A stretch of DNA of 64,000 nt from an uncultured Phycicoccus sp. (GTDB taxonomy: Bacteria; Actinomycetota; Actinomycetes; Actinomycetales; Dermatophilaceae), in NCBI RefSeq assembly GCF_947495705.1, contig NZ_CANLZR010000002.1, forward strand, positions 186,001 through 250,000, in the 5' to 3' direction. Below are positions 41,967 through 51,078 of this stretch, piece after piece (position 1 is the first letter of the stretch; each line of letters starts with the position of its first letter). A program made the position numbers and the translations under genes. The notes under the pieces were generated by a model. The model did no database searches, was not told where the DNA came from, and worked only from the letters and a program-made list of their open reading frames with translations.

Positions 41967-42692
41967 ATGCAGACCCAGCCCACCAGCACCCGCCGCCGTT
42001 CGGTGGTCGTCCCGACGCTCATCGCGGTCATCGCGCTCGTCCTGACCGTCGTGGCCGTCGTCGCGTCCCGGCCCGACCCGTCCGCAGCGAAGCCCGGCGC
42101 CGCCGACCGGTCGTCGGCGGGCAGCGGCGCCGAGGACCCGCTGGCGCAGCTGCCCCGCCGGACCCCCGGGGACCCGCTGGCCGTCGGCGACCCCGACGCG
42201 CCGGTGGTCATGGTCAGCTACTCCGAGTTCCAGTGCCCGTTCTGCGGCAAGTTCGCCCGCGACACCGAGCCGGGCCTCATCGAGAAGTACGTCGAGGACG
42301 GCACGCTCCGCATCGAGTGGCGTGACTTCCCCTACCTCGGCGAGGAGTCGACGACGGCGGCGCTCGCCGGCCGGGCCGCGGCGCTGCAGGGGAAGTTCTG
42401 GGAGTTCCACGACGCCGTGTACGCCGAGCAGCGGCCCGTCAACGGCGGCGTCCTCACCGAGGAGTACCTCGCCTCCCTCGCTCGGGACGCGGGGCTCGAC
42501 GGCGACCGGCTCGTGGAGGACATGGCCCGCCCCGAGCTCGCCGAGGCGGTTCGCGCCGACTTCGCGGAGGGTCAGGCCCTCGGCGTCACCGGCACCCCGG
42601 CCTTCATCGTCAACGGGCAGCCCATCATCGGGGCCCAGCCCGCCGAGGTCTTCGAGCAGGCCATCGAGAACGCAGCCGACGCGGCCCGATGA
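41967..42692 (+). CDS. DsbA/Com1-like thioredoxin-fold protein, membrane-anchored
   Basis: 241 residues. One N-terminal membrane helix (about 13-34), a linker, then a DsbA-like domain with the redox motif CPFC at residues 90-93 (SYSEFQCPFCGKFARD) and the cis-proline segment GVTGTPAFIVNGQ. It would oxidise or isomerise disulfides outside the membrane. Its stop overlaps the CcdA gene, which could pass reducing power to it, so it may work as a reductase instead. GAGGAGAAGC lies just before the ATG. Confidence 0.92.
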   Translation: MQTQPTSTRRRSVVVPTLIAVIALVLTVVAVVASRPDPSAAKPGAADRSSAGSGAEDPLAQLPRRTPGDPLAVGDPDAPVVMVSYSEFQCPFCGKFARDTEPGLIEKYVEDGTLRIEWRDFPYLGEESTTAALAGRAAALQGKFWEFHDAVYAEQRPVNGGVLTEEYLASLARDAGLDGDRLVEDMARPELAEAVRADFAEGQALGVTGTPAFIVNGQPIIGAQPAEVFEQAIENAADAAR

Positions 42693-43549
42693 GCGAGGTC
42701 AGCTTCGTCGGGGCGCTGGTGGCCGGGACGCTCGCCCTGCTGTCCCCGTGCAGCGCCCTGCTCCTGCCGTCGTTCTTCGCGTACGCGTTCTCCAGCCGCT
42801 CGGCGCTGCTGGCCCGGACCGGCGTGTTCTACCTGGGACTGCTGGTCACCCTCGTCCCGCTCGGGACGGGCGCTGCGGCGGCCTCCGCGCTCTTCTACGG
42901 CCACCGCGCCGCCCTCATCACCATCGCGGGCTGGTCGGTCATCGGGCTCGGCGTGCTGCAGGTCCTCGGCCGCGGGTTCAGCCTGCCGTTCGCCGGGCGC
43001 CTGCAGGCCTGGTCCTCGGCCGCCGGTGCCGGACGGGGCGGCTACGCCTCCACCTTCGGGCTGGGCGCCGTGTACGGGCTGGCCGGGTTCTGCTCCGGAC
43101 CGGTGCTCGGCGCGATCCTCACCGTCGCCGCCACCCGCTCGACCCCGCTCGAGGGCGGACTGCTGCTCGCGGTCTACGCACTGGGGATGTCCCTCCCGCT
43201 CTTCGTGCTCGCCGCGCTGTGGGACCGGCACCGGCTGGGTGAGCGTCGCTGGCTCCGCGGGCGGATGCTGACCGTCGGCCGCCTCCAGGTGCACACGACC
43301 TCGCTGGCCTCCGGGCTCCTCTTCATCCTCATCGGCGCCCTGTTCCTGCGGTACGACGGGACGGCCGGGGTGACGGGGCTCCTCGGGCTCGGCGACACCA
43401 CCGAGCTGGAGGTGTCTGCGCAGACGGCGGTCGCGGAGGCCACCGCCGCGGTCCCCCTCTGGCTGCTCCCCGCCGCTGTCGCGGTCGGCGCCGGTCTCCT
43501 GGCCTGGTCGCGTGCCCGGCGCCGGGCCTCGGACTCGGCTCGCTCCTAG
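42689..43549 (+). CDS. CcdA/DsbD-type thiol-redox membrane protein
   Basis: 286 residues with about six membrane helices. The two conserved cysteines that relay electrons lie in LLSPCSALLLPSFF and GLAGFCSGPVLGAI. A further hydrophobic helix and an arginine-rich tail close the protein. It would transfer cytoplasmic thioredoxin electrons outward, here probably to the adjacent CPFC protein. No cytochrome c maturation genes are nearby, which argues for a general thiol-redox role. Confidence 0.9.
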   Translation: MSEVSFVGALVAGTLALLSPCSALLLPSFFAYAFSSRSALLARTGVFYLGLLVTLVPLGTGAAAASALFYGHRAALITIAGWSVIGLGVLQVLGRGFSLPFAGRLQAWSSAAGAGRGGYASTFGLGAVYGLAGFCSGPVLGAILTVAATRSTPLEGGLLLAVYALGMSLPLFVLAALWDRHRLGERRWLRGRMLTVGRLQVHTTSLASGLLFILIGALFLRYDGTAGVTGLLGLGDTTELEVSAQTAVAEATAAVPLWLLPAAVAVGAGLLAWSRARRRASDSARS

Positions 43550-43896
43550 CCCGTCCGCTCCCCCGGGGTCATCGGGGCGTCGTCGTCGGCGGACCGGCGT
43601 GGCTGCGGGTCGTCCGGGGTGCCGGGCACCGGGTTGGGGGGCGGCGGGGGCGGCACCTGGCCACCCTGCGTGCCGGACCCGGGCGTCCCGCTCGCCCCGC
43701 CCGACGGGACCCCGAGCCCCTTGCGGAGGGCGTCCCCGCCCTTGCCCACCTTGTCGGCGTGCGCGGGCCCGGCCTTGGACCGGACGAAGCCCTCGACCTT
43801 GCCGATCGCGTCGGAGGTCTTCTCGGGGTTCTGACGGGCGTAGTCCTTGACCTTCGCGACGGCGGCGATCAGCGCCGCGGCCCGGAACCTGGCCAT
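43546..43896 (-). CDS. Rv0909/MT0933 antitoxin-like small protein
   Basis: 116 residues. The N-terminal ~65 residues are helical and Lys/Ala-rich (KVKDYARQNPEKTSDAIGKVEGFVRSKAGPAHADKVGKGGDALRKGLG), like the MT0933 antitoxin family (PF14013). The C-terminal half is a low-complexity Gly/Pro tail (PPPPPPNPVPGTPDDP). No partner toxin of the Rv0910 type is adjacent, so antitoxin activity is doubtful. AGGAGG lies just before the ATG. Its 3' end overlaps that of the CcdA gene by four bases on the opposite strand. Confidence 0.6.
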   Translation of the reverse strand: MARFRAAALIAAVAKVKDYARQNPEKTSDAIGKVEGFVRSKAGPAHADKVGKGGDALRKGLGVPSGGASGTPGSGTQGGQVPPPPPPNPVPGTPDDPQPRRSADDDAPMTPGERTG

Positions 43897-43974
43897 CGTG
43901 TCCTCCTGGGGTCGGCTGCACTGGACCCCCTCATCCTGCCCCAGCCGGGTTCGCGGCAGGTCGCCGGAGGTCCG

Positions 43975-45390
43975 TCAGTCGGTGGGATGCAGCCGGCGGG
44001 CGGCCTCGGCCACCGACCCCGAGAGCGAGGGGTAGACGGTGAACGTCGAGGCGATCTGGTCGACGTTGAGCCGGTGCTGCACGGCGAGGGTGACGGGGAA
44101 GATGAGCTCGGACGCGCGCGGCGCGACGATGACTCCCCCGATGACGGCCCCGGACCCCTTCTGCGCGAAGAGCTTGACGAACCCGTCGGTGATCCCGAGC
44201 ATCTTCGCGCGCGGGTTGCGGGAGAGCTGGAGCATGAGGACCTCGGCGTCGACCCGCTCGTCGTCGACGTCGTGCTGGGTGACGCCGACGGTCGCGATCT
44301 CGGGGTCGGTGAAGATGTTCGCCGAGACCACCCCGAGGTTGAGCGGGGCGACGGCGTCGCCGAGCGCGTGCGACATCGCGATCCGCCCCTGCATCGCCGC
44401 CACCGAGGCGAGCGGCAGGACGCCGGTGCAGTCGCCGGCGGCGTACACCCCGCGCACCGACGTCCGCGAGACCTTGTCGACGGCCACGTGGCCCGAGGGC
44501 AGGAGGTCGACCCCGACGTCCTCGAGGCCGATCCCGCTGGTCTGCGGGACCGAGCCGACCGCCAGGAGTGCGTGCGAGCCGGTGACCTCGCGGCCGTCCT
44601 CGAGCCGGACGAGCACCCCCTCGTCGGTGCGCTCCACCGACGCCATCCGGGACCGGCCGAGCACCTCCATCCCGCGCTTGCGGAAGACGTCCTCGATGAC
44701 CGTGGCCGCGTCGGGGTCCTCCCCCGGCAGCACCCGGTCGCGGCTGGAGACGAGGACGACCTCGGCACCGAGGCCGAGGTACGCCTGCGCGAGCTCGGCG
44801 CCGGTGACCCCGGAGCCGACGACGACGAGCCGCTCGGGAAGCTCCTCCAGGTCGTAGATCTGCTGCCAGGTGAGGATCCGCTCGCCGTCGGGGACGGCGG
44901 TGTCCATCACCCGGGGCGTCGCGCCGGTGGCGACGAGCACGACATCGGCCTCGAGGTCGCGGCTGCCGCCGTCGCCGTCCTCGACCCGCACGCAGGTCGG
45001 TGAGGTCAGCCGCGCGGTACCGGTGACGATGCTGACCCCGACCTCGGCGAGGCGGGCCGTGATGTCGCTGCTCTGGGCCGCCGCGAGAGCGACGACCCGG
45101 CGGTTCACCTCGGGCAGGTCCGCCACGGCGTCCGCCACGGGGTCGCCGTCGTGGTCCTCGAGATGGACGCCGAGGTCGGTGGCGGTCGCGAAGTCGCTGA
45201 GGTAGTCGGCGGTCGAGATGAGCGCCTTGCTCGGGACGCAGTCGGTGAGGACGGCGGCGCCGCCCATGCCGGTGCGCTCGACGACGGTGACCTCGGCACC
45301 GAGGTGCGCCGCGACCAGGGCCGCCTCGTACCCACCGGGGCCCCCACCGAGGATGACGACTCTGCTCGACCGCGCATTCACGGGATCCAT
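43975..45390 (-). CDS. lpdA: NAD(P)H-quinone dehydrogenase / flavoprotein disulfide reductase-like (LpdA)
   Basis: 471 residues with FAD- and NAD(P)-binding Rossmann motifs (VVILGGGPGGYEAALVAAHLGA; VVVGSGVTGAELAQAYLGLGA) and the AGDCTGVLPLASVAAMQGR segment. The redox-active region reads GMGGAAVLTDCVPSKAL: only the second of the usual CxxxxC cysteines remains. M. tuberculosis LpdA (Rv3303c) is likewise a quinone reductase rather than a lipoamide dehydrogenase. The start MDPVNARSSRVV (45390) is preferred over the track's upstream GTG/ATG; GTG 45381 is also possible. Its nearness to punA matches mycobacterial synteny. Confidence 0.9.
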   Translation of the reverse strand: MDPVNARSSRVVILGGGPGGYEAALVAAHLGAEVTVVERTGMGGAAVLTDCVPSKALISTADYLSDFATATDLGVHLEDHDGDPVADAVADLPEVNRRVVALAAAQSSDITARLAEVGVSIVTGTARLTSPTCVRVEDGDGGSRDLEADVVLVATGATPRVMDTAVPDGERILTWQQIYDLEELPERLVVVGSGVTGAELAQAYLGLGAEVVLVSSRDRVLPGEDPDAATVIEDVFRKRGMEVLGRSRMASVERTDEGVLVRLEDGREVTGSHALLAVGSVPQTSGIGLEDVGVDLLPSGHVAVDKVSRTSVRGVYAAGDCTGVLPLASVAAMQGRIAMSHALGDAVAPLNLGVVSANIFTDPEIATVGVTQHDVDDERVDAEVLMLQLSRNPRAKMLGITDGFVKLFAQKGSGAVIGGVIVAPRASELIFPVTLAVQHRLNVDQIASTFTVYPSLSGSVAEAARRLHPTD

Positions 45391-45537
45391 CCAACCACCC
45401 GGGCCGGTCGCGGCCCCGGTGGCCCGGTCGAATCGTGACAAAGGTGCTATTCCGCACCACTCCGGAAGTCCCTAGAGTGCGACCTGCAGCCGTCTCCGGT
45501 CCCCGGTCGCGGCCGTCCGTCGCCCCAGGAGGTCCCC

Positions 45538-46680
45538 ATGCCCAACCCCATCGGCCGCCGCGCCACCGCGCTCGCCGCGGCAGGCCTCACCGCCGTCGCC
45601 ATCACCGCCTGCTCACCTCCCACCGAGAGCGGCTCGGGAGGCACCGACACCGGCGGTGGCGTCTCGGCCGCGACGGCCACCTCCGCCGAGGAGCTCGGGG
45701 GGATGGACGCGCTCGTCGCCGCCGCGAACGAGGAGGGCGCGCTCAACGTCATCGCGCTGCCGCCGGACTGGGCGAACTACGGCGAGGTCATCAAGGCCTT
45801 CCAGGCGAAGTACCCCGACATCACCGTCACCAGCGACCAGCCCGACGCGAGCAGCGCCGACGAGATCGCCACCGCCAAGCGGCTCAAGGGCCAGTCCGGC
45901 GCCCCCGACGTCTTCGACCTCGGAGCCGCCGTGGCCCTCGCCAACACCGACATGTACGCGAAGTACAAGGTCGCCACCTGGGACGACGTCCCGGCCGACT
46001 TCAAGGACCCCGACGGGTTGTGGATCAACGACTACGGCGGCTACATGAGCATCGGCTACGACTCCTCGAAGGTCCCCGCCCCGACGAGCGTGCAGGACCT
46101 GATGGGCGCCGACTACAAGGGCAAGGTCGCCCTCAACGGCAACCCCACTGAGGCCGGCGCCGCGTTCGCCGGCGTCCAGATGGTCGCGATCGCCGAGGGC
46201 GGCAGCGCCGGCGACCTCGCCAAGGGCGTGGAGTTCTTCAAGGAGCTCAAGGCGGCCGGCAACTTCCTGCCCGTCGACCCCACCCCGGCCACCGTCGAGT
46301 CCGGCCAGACGCCGGTCGTCATCGACTGGGACTACCTCAACGCCTCGCTGAGCGCCAAGGTCCCGACCTGGGAGGTGTTCGTCCCGTCGGACGCCGTCGT
46401 GGCCGGCTACTACTACCAGGCCATCAACGTCGACGCGCCGCACCCGGCCGCCGCGCGGCTCTGGCAGGAGTTCCTCTACAGCGACGAGGGCCAGAACCTC
46501 TGGCTGAAGGGCGGCGCCCGGCCGGTCCGCTTCGACGCCATGAAAGAGGCGGGCACCCTCGACGAGGCCGCCGCGGCGGCGCTGCCCGCCGTCGACGGCA
46601 CCCCGGTCGTCCCGACCCAGGAGGACGCCGAGTCCGGCAAGACCTACCTCGCCGAGAACTGGGCCAACGCCGTTGGCTGA
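45538..46680 (+). CDS. ABC transporter solute-binding lipoprotein (POPT/iron-type family)
   Basis: 380 residues. The signal peptide ends AITACSPP (lipobox ITAC), followed by a Gly/Ser/Thr linker and a type II periplasmic-binding fold (LNVIALPPDWANYGEVIKAFQAKYPDITVTSDQPDASSADEIATAKR). It resembles binding proteins of the polyamine/opine/phosphonate/iron group. AGGAGG precedes the ATG. It heads a four-gene operon with two permeases and an ATPase. The ligand is not evident from sequence. Confidence 0.9.
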   Translation: MPNPIGRRATALAAAGLTAVAITACSPPTESGSGGTDTGGGVSAATATSAEELGGMDALVAAANEEGALNVIALPPDWANYGEVIKAFQAKYPDITVTSDQPDASSADEIATAKRLKGQSGAPDVFDLGAAVALANTDMYAKYKVATWDDVPADFKDPDGLWINDYGGYMSIGYDSSKVPAPTSVQDLMGADYKGKVALNGNPTEAGAAFAGVQMVAIAEGGSAGDLAKGVEFFKELKAAGNFLPVDPTPATVESGQTPVVIDWDYLNASLSAKVPTWEVFVPSDAVVAGYYYQAINVDAPHPAAARLWQEFLYSDEGQNLWLKGGARPVRFDAMKEAGTLDEAAAAALPAVDGTPVVPTQEDAESGKTYLAENWANAVG

Positions 46681-47566
46681 CGCGGCGACGGCCCGCCCCG
46701 CGGGGGCGCTGCGACGGCTTCGTCCGTCCGGCGCCCTCGCCGGGGTGGTGCCGTTCTTCGCGTACACCACGGTCTTCCTGCTCATCCCGACGCTCGTCGT
46801 CGTCATCGGGGCGTTCCTCGACGGCGACAACCGGCCGACCCTCGGGAACGTCGAGGGCCTCACCCAGCCCTCGGTCGTCCGAGGCCTCACCCAGTCGCTC
46901 ATCCTCTCGGCGGTGACCTCGGTCGGGGGCGCCGTCATCGGCGGCGTGCTCGCCTACGCGGTGAGCACCGCCCGGGAGGGGTCGGTGACGAGGCGCTTCT
47001 TCAGCTCGTTGTGCGGTGTGCTCGCCCAGTTCGGCGGGGTCGCCCTCGCGTTCGCCTTCATCGCCTCCTTCAGCGCGCAGGGGCTGCTGAGCGTGCTCCT
47101 CGGGCGGGTGGGGCTCGTCACGGGCGGCGGGCTGTGGCTCTACGAGTGGGACAAGGGCCTCATGCTCGTCTACCTCTACTTCCAGATCCCGCTCATGCTC
47201 ATCGTCTTCCTGCCCGCGGTCGAGGGCCTGCGCCCGCAGTGGCGGGAGGCCACCGAGACCCTCGGCGGCACGACGTGGACGTACTGGCGCCGGGTCGCGG
47301 CCCCGATCCTCTTCCCGTCGTTCGTCGGCGCCACCCTGCTGCTCTTCACCAACGCCTTCTCGGCGTACTCCACGGCCAAGGCCCTGGTCCCGCAGGCCAA
47401 CCCGCTGCTCCCCCTGCAGATCGGCGGCGCCCTCTCGTCCGAGGTCATCCTCGGGCAGGAGAACCTCGGCAAGGCGATGGCGCTCGCGATGGTCGTCGTC
47501 GTCGCGCTCGTCATGACGCTCTACGCCTGGATCGACAAGCGCGCCAGCCGCTGGATGACCCGATGA
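46673..47566 (+). CDS. ABC transporter permease 1
   Basis: 297 residues from a TTG start overlapping the binding-protein stop by eight bases. Six membrane helices; the EAA-type loop that contacts the ATPase is WREATETLGGTTWTYWRRVAAPILFPS. It belongs to the PotB/PhnU-like permease type that pairs with a second permease. The arginine-rich N-terminus (ARPAGALRRLRPSG) is cytoplasmic. Confidence 0.9.
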   Translation: MADAATARPAGALRRLRPSGALAGVVPFFAYTTVFLLIPTLVVVIGAFLDGDNRPTLGNVEGLTQPSVVRGLTQSLILSAVTSVGGAVIGGVLAYAVSTAREGSVTRRFFSSLCGVLAQFGGVALAFAFIASFSAQGLLSVLLGRVGLVTGGGLWLYEWDKGLMLVYLYFQIPLMLIVFLPAVEGLRPQWREATETLGGTTWTYWRRVAAPILFPSFVGATLLLFTNAFSAYSTAKALVPQANPLLPLQIGGALSSEVILGQENLGKAMALAMVVVVALVMTLYAWIDKRASRWMTR

Positions 47567-48414
47567 GCGGGCGGAGCCGGTTCCGCCGGCGCCAGCGCGC
47601 GTTCCGGTGGGTGACCCTCAGCCTGCTGCTTGCCTTCTTCGCGCTGCCCCTGCTGGGCATGCTGGAGTTCACGACCCAGGGCCGCGGCGGGGAGGGGCGG
47701 ACCCTGGACACCTGGCGCACCCTCGCCGACGTCTCGACGGTCTCGCTCGAGTACCCGGCGCTCCGCGAGGGCTTCCTCGCCTCCGTGGGGCTCGGGGTCG
47801 TCACCCCGCTCGTCATGCTCGTTCTGCTCGTGCCGACGATGACCTGGGTGCGGCTGCGACTGCCGGGACTGTCCCGGACCGTCGAGTTCATCTGCCTGCT
47901 GCCGCTCACCGTGCCGGCCATCGTCCTCGTCGTCGGCCTGACGCCCATCTACGCCTGGGTCTACTACCTCGTGGGGTCCTCGACGCTGTGGCTGTCGCTG
48001 GCCTACGTCATCCTCGTGCTGCCGTACGCCTACCGGGCCCTGGACGCCGGGCTGCGCGCCATCGACGTCCGCACCCTCGCCGAGGCGGCTCGCTCGCTCG
48101 GGGCCGGCTGGGCCACCGTGATGTGGCGGGTCATCCTGCCCAACCTGCGCACCGCCGTCCTCTCGGCGTCCTTCCTGTCCGTCGCCCTGGTGCTCGGCGA
48201 GTTCACGATCGCGAGCCTGTTCAGCAAGAAGAACCTCCAGGTCGCCATGTTCGAGCTCGGCAAGTCCGACGCGAAGGTGTCGGTGGCCGTGGGGCTGGCG
48301 GCCCTCGTGTTCGGCTTCCTCGTCCTCTTCGCCATGTCCTTCGTCGGCAGCCGCGCGGCGGGCCCCTCCCGCTTCAGCCGGTTCCGTCGCTCCCGCAAGG
48401 AGACCCCCGCATGA
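47563..48414 (+). CDS. ABC transporter permease 2
   Basis: 283 residues, six membrane helices, PotC/PhnV-like. The coupling loop reads LAEAARSLGAGWATVMWRVILPNLRTA. It overlaps permease 1 and the ATPase gene by ATGA at each end. The C-terminus is Arg/Ser-rich (SRFSRFRRSRKE). Confidence 0.9.
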   Translation: MSGRSRFRRRQRAFRWVTLSLLLAFFALPLLGMLEFTTQGRGGEGRTLDTWRTLADVSTVSLEYPALREGFLASVGLGVVTPLVMLVLLVPTMTWVRLRLPGLSRTVEFICLLPLTVPAIVLVVGLTPIYAWVYYLVGSSTLWLSLAYVILVLPYAYRALDAGLRAIDVRTLAEAARSLGAGWATVMWRVILPNLRTAVLSASFLSVALVLGEFTIASLFSKKNLQVAMFELGKSDAKVSVAVGLAALVFGFLVLFAMSFVGSRAAGPSRFSRFRRSRKETPA

Positions 48415-49502
48415 CCGCCACGACCGAGGCCAGCAGCACCCGCACCGACCGCGGGATCGCCGTCGAGCTCACCGACCTACGCCGCGTCTACGGCGGCGTG
48501 GCGGCCCTCGACGGCCTGACCCTGCACATCGAGCCCGGCGAGTTCGTGGCCCTGCTCGGCCCGTCCGGGTGCGGCAAGACCACCGCGCTGCGCTGCCTCG
48601 CCGGGCTCGAGGACCCCGACTCGGGCACCATCACCGTCGGCGGCCGGGACGTCACCTCGGTGCCGACGAGCAAGCGCGACATGGGCATGGTGTTCCAGGC
48701 CTACAGCCTCTTCCCGCACATGACGGCCCGCCAGAACGTCGAGTTCGGTCTCGAGCTGCGCGGGCAGGACAAGACCGCGCGCCGGGCCCGGGCCGGCGAG
48801 ATGCTCGACCTCGTCGGGCTGTCCGAGCACGCCGAGAAGTACGCCCACCAGCTGTCCGGCGGGCAGCAGCAGCGCGTCGCACTCGCCCGGGCGCTGGCCA
48901 TCGAGCCGCAGGTCCTGCTGCTCGACGAGCCGCTGTCGGCACTCGACGCGAAGGTCCGCACCCAGCTGCGCGACGAGATCCGCCGCATCCAGCTGGAGGT
49001 CGGCACGACGACGCTGTTCGTCACGCACGACCAGGAGGAGGCGCTCGCGGTCGCGGACCGCGTCGGGGTCATGTCGACCGGCCGGCTCGAGCAGCTCGCC
49101 GCCCCGGCCGAGCTGTACTCGGCCCCGGTCTCGCCGTTCGTCGCCGACTTCGTCGGGCTGACCAACCGGCTGCGGGCCCGCATCGAGGGCGGCCGTGCCC
49201 AGGTGCTCGGGGGCAGCGTGCCGGTGCTGCCGGGGTCGGCCGCCGGCCCGGACGTGGTGCTGCTCGTGCGGCCCGAGGGCGTCGAGGTGGCGCCGGCGTC
49301 CGGAGCCGGGTCGGAGCCTGGCTCGGCGACGGTCGAGAGCGCCAGCTTCCTCGGCGGGCACGGGCGGGTCATCGCGCGCACGGCGGCCGGCGAGGTCGTC
49401 ACCGTGCAGGTGCCGAACACCGACGTCACGAAGTACCACGCGGGCGACCGCGTCGTCCTCAGCCCGCGGGGCGACGCCGCGCTGGCCGTGGCGGCCGACT
49501 GA
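48411..49502 (+). CDS. ABC transporter ATP-binding protein (PotA-like)
   Basis: 363 residues. Walker A LLGPSGCGKTTALR, Q loop VFQAYSLFPHM, signature LSGGQQQRVALARAL, Walker B LLLDEPLSAL and H-loop FVTHDQEEAL. A C-terminal TOBE-like domain (about 265-363, with VRPEGVEV and SFLGGHGRVIARTAAGE) is typical of the polyamine/iron/molybdate importers. It closes the four-gene operon. The first ~15 residues are Thr/Ser-rich and precede the domain. Confidence 0.95.
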   Translation: MTATTEASSTRTDRGIAVELTDLRRVYGGVAALDGLTLHIEPGEFVALLGPSGCGKTTALRCLAGLEDPDSGTITVGGRDVTSVPTSKRDMGMVFQAYSLFPHMTARQNVEFGLELRGQDKTARRARAGEMLDLVGLSEHAEKYAHQLSGGQQQRVALARALAIEPQVLLLDEPLSALDAKVRTQLRDEIRRIQLEVGTTTLFVTHDQEEALAVADRVGVMSTGRLEQLAAPAELYSAPVSPFVADFVGLTNRLRARIEGGRAQVLGGSVPVLPGSAAGPDVVLLVRPEGVEVAPASGAGSEPGSATVESASFLGGHGRVIARTAAGEVVTVQVPNTDVTKYHAGDRVVLSPRGDAALAVAAD

Positions 49503-49524
49503 CGCGCCACGGCTCGTGGCGGTG

Positions 49525-50970
49525 ATGCGGGCCGGCCGGCCGCGGTGGGGGGCGCCGATGGTCGCGGCGGCGACCCAGGCGGTCGTCCTCACGCTCGGTA
49601 GCGTCGGCTACGGGTACCACCGGGACGAGCTCTACTTCCGGATGCTCCCGCCGGACTGGGGGTACGTCGACCAGCCGCCCCTGGCCCCCTGGCTGGCGCG
49701 CACGCTCGCCGCCGTCGTCGACGAGCCCTGGGCGCTGCGCGTGCCGGCCACGCTCGCGAGCGCCGTGACGGTGCTGCTCCTGGCCCTGCTCGCCCGCGAG
49801 CTCGGCGGGGACCGGCGGGCCGAGGCGTTCGCCGCGTGGGGCGGCGCCTTCGCCACGCTGCCCCTGGCGCTCGGCCACCTCCTGCTCACGTCCACGATCG
49901 ACCTGGCGATGACCGTCGGGGTCGTCGTGCTCGCCTGCCGGGCCCTGCGGGGCGACCCCCGCTGGTGGCTCGCCGTCGGCGCCCTCTCAGGCCTGGCGTC
50001 GCTGAACCGCCTGCTCATCCCGGTCGTCCTCGCCGGCCTCGTGCTCGGGGTGCTGCTGCTCGGGCCGCGGCGCTCGCTCGGCACTCCGTGGCCCTGGGCC
50101 GGGGCGCTCGTCGCCGTCGTGCTCGCCGGGCCGAGCATCGCCTACCAGGTCGTCAACGGCTGGCCCCAGCTCGCGATGGGCGCGGCGCTCGGCGAGAACA
50201 ACGCGGCCGAGGTCCGCTCCCAGCTCCCGCTCATCCTCCTCGTCGCCATCGGCCCGCTGCTCGTCCCCGTGTGGCTGGCCGGCGCGGTTCACGCGTGGCG
50301 CAGGCCCGAGGCGCGCTGGCTCGTCGTCGCGGCGGTCGTCCTCGTCGCCTTCGCCTGGGTCTCGGGCGCGCAGCCGCACTACCCCGTGGCGCTGCTCGCC
50401 GCCCTCTTCGCGGCCGGGTGCGTCCCGGTGGCGCGGTGGACCCGTGCAGCCCCGTGGCGGCGGTGGACCCTGGCGGGCGTGCTGGCGGTGAGTGCCGGCG
50501 TGTCGACCGTGCTGGCCGTGCCGGTCGTCCCGCTCACCGTCGTCGGCGCGACGCCCGTGACGGAGGCGGGCCCGCTCGTCGGGGACCAGGTGGGCTGGCC
50601 GCGCTACGTCGAGCAGGTCGCCGACGTGTGGCGGGCGGCCGGCGACCCGGACGCGGCCGTCCTCACCTCGAACTACGGGGAAGCGGGGGCGGTCGCCCGC
50701 TTCGGTCCTGCGCTCGGGCTCGCCGGAGCCGTCAGCGGGCACAACCACCTGTGGGAGCTCGGGCCGCCACCGGAGGCCACGCGCACCGTCGTCGTGGTCG
50801 GCGCCCAGTACGAGGCGCTCGTCCCGCTCTTCGAGCGCTGCGAGGTCCGCGACCGGCTCTCGAACGGGGTCGGGGTCGACAACGAGGAGGAGGGGGTGCC
50901 GGTGGCGCTCTGCCAGGACCCTGTGGCGCCGTGGTCCGTCCTGTGGCCGCGCGTCCGCCACCTGGACTGA
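49525..50970 (+). CDS. GT39/ArnT-like glycosyltransferase, multi-pass membrane protein
   Basis: 481 residues with about ten membrane helices. An aspartate-bearing first extracellular loop (GYGYHRDELYFRMLPPDWGYVDQPPLAPWLA) is typical of polyprenyl-phosphate-dependent GT-C enzymes such as the PMT/ArnT group. The C-terminal ~100 residues form an extracytoplasmic domain. It starts 22 bases after the ABC operon and may be read through from it; GTG 49516 and GTG 49522 are alternative starts. Sugar donor and acceptor are unknown. Confidence 0.82.
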   Translation: MRAGRPRWGAPMVAAATQAVVLTLGSVGYGYHRDELYFRMLPPDWGYVDQPPLAPWLARTLAAVVDEPWALRVPATLASAVTVLLLALLARELGGDRRAEAFAAWGGAFATLPLALGHLLLTSTIDLAMTVGVVVLACRALRGDPRWWLAVGALSGLASLNRLLIPVVLAGLVLGVLLLGPRRSLGTPWPWAGALVAVVLAGPSIAYQVVNGWPQLAMGAALGENNAAEVRSQLPLILLVAIGPLLVPVWLAGAVHAWRRPEARWLVVAAVVLVAFAWVSGAQPHYPVALLAALFAAGCVPVARWTRAAPWRRWTLAGVLAVSAGVSTVLAVPVVPLTVVGATPVTEAGPLVGDQVGWPRYVEQVADVWRAAGDPDAAVLTSNYGEAGAVARFGPALGLAGAVSGHNHLWELGPPPEATRTVVVVGAQYEALVPLFERCEVRDRLSNGVGVDNEEEGVPVALCQDPVAPWSVLWPRVRHLD

Positions 50971-51066
50971 CCCGACCCCCCACCCAGGCGGGGACGCCGT
51001 GCCCGACGTGATCCCAGCGAGGCCCGCGCCGTCGGCAGCGCTGTAGGTGACAGAGGGCCCCGTCGG

Positions 51067-51072
51067 TACGCT
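51067..51072 (+). promoter_or_regulatory. Candidate -10 box of punA
   Basis: TACGCT ends six bases before the GTG at 51079. Confidence 0.38.
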
Positions 51073-51078
51073 GCCCCG

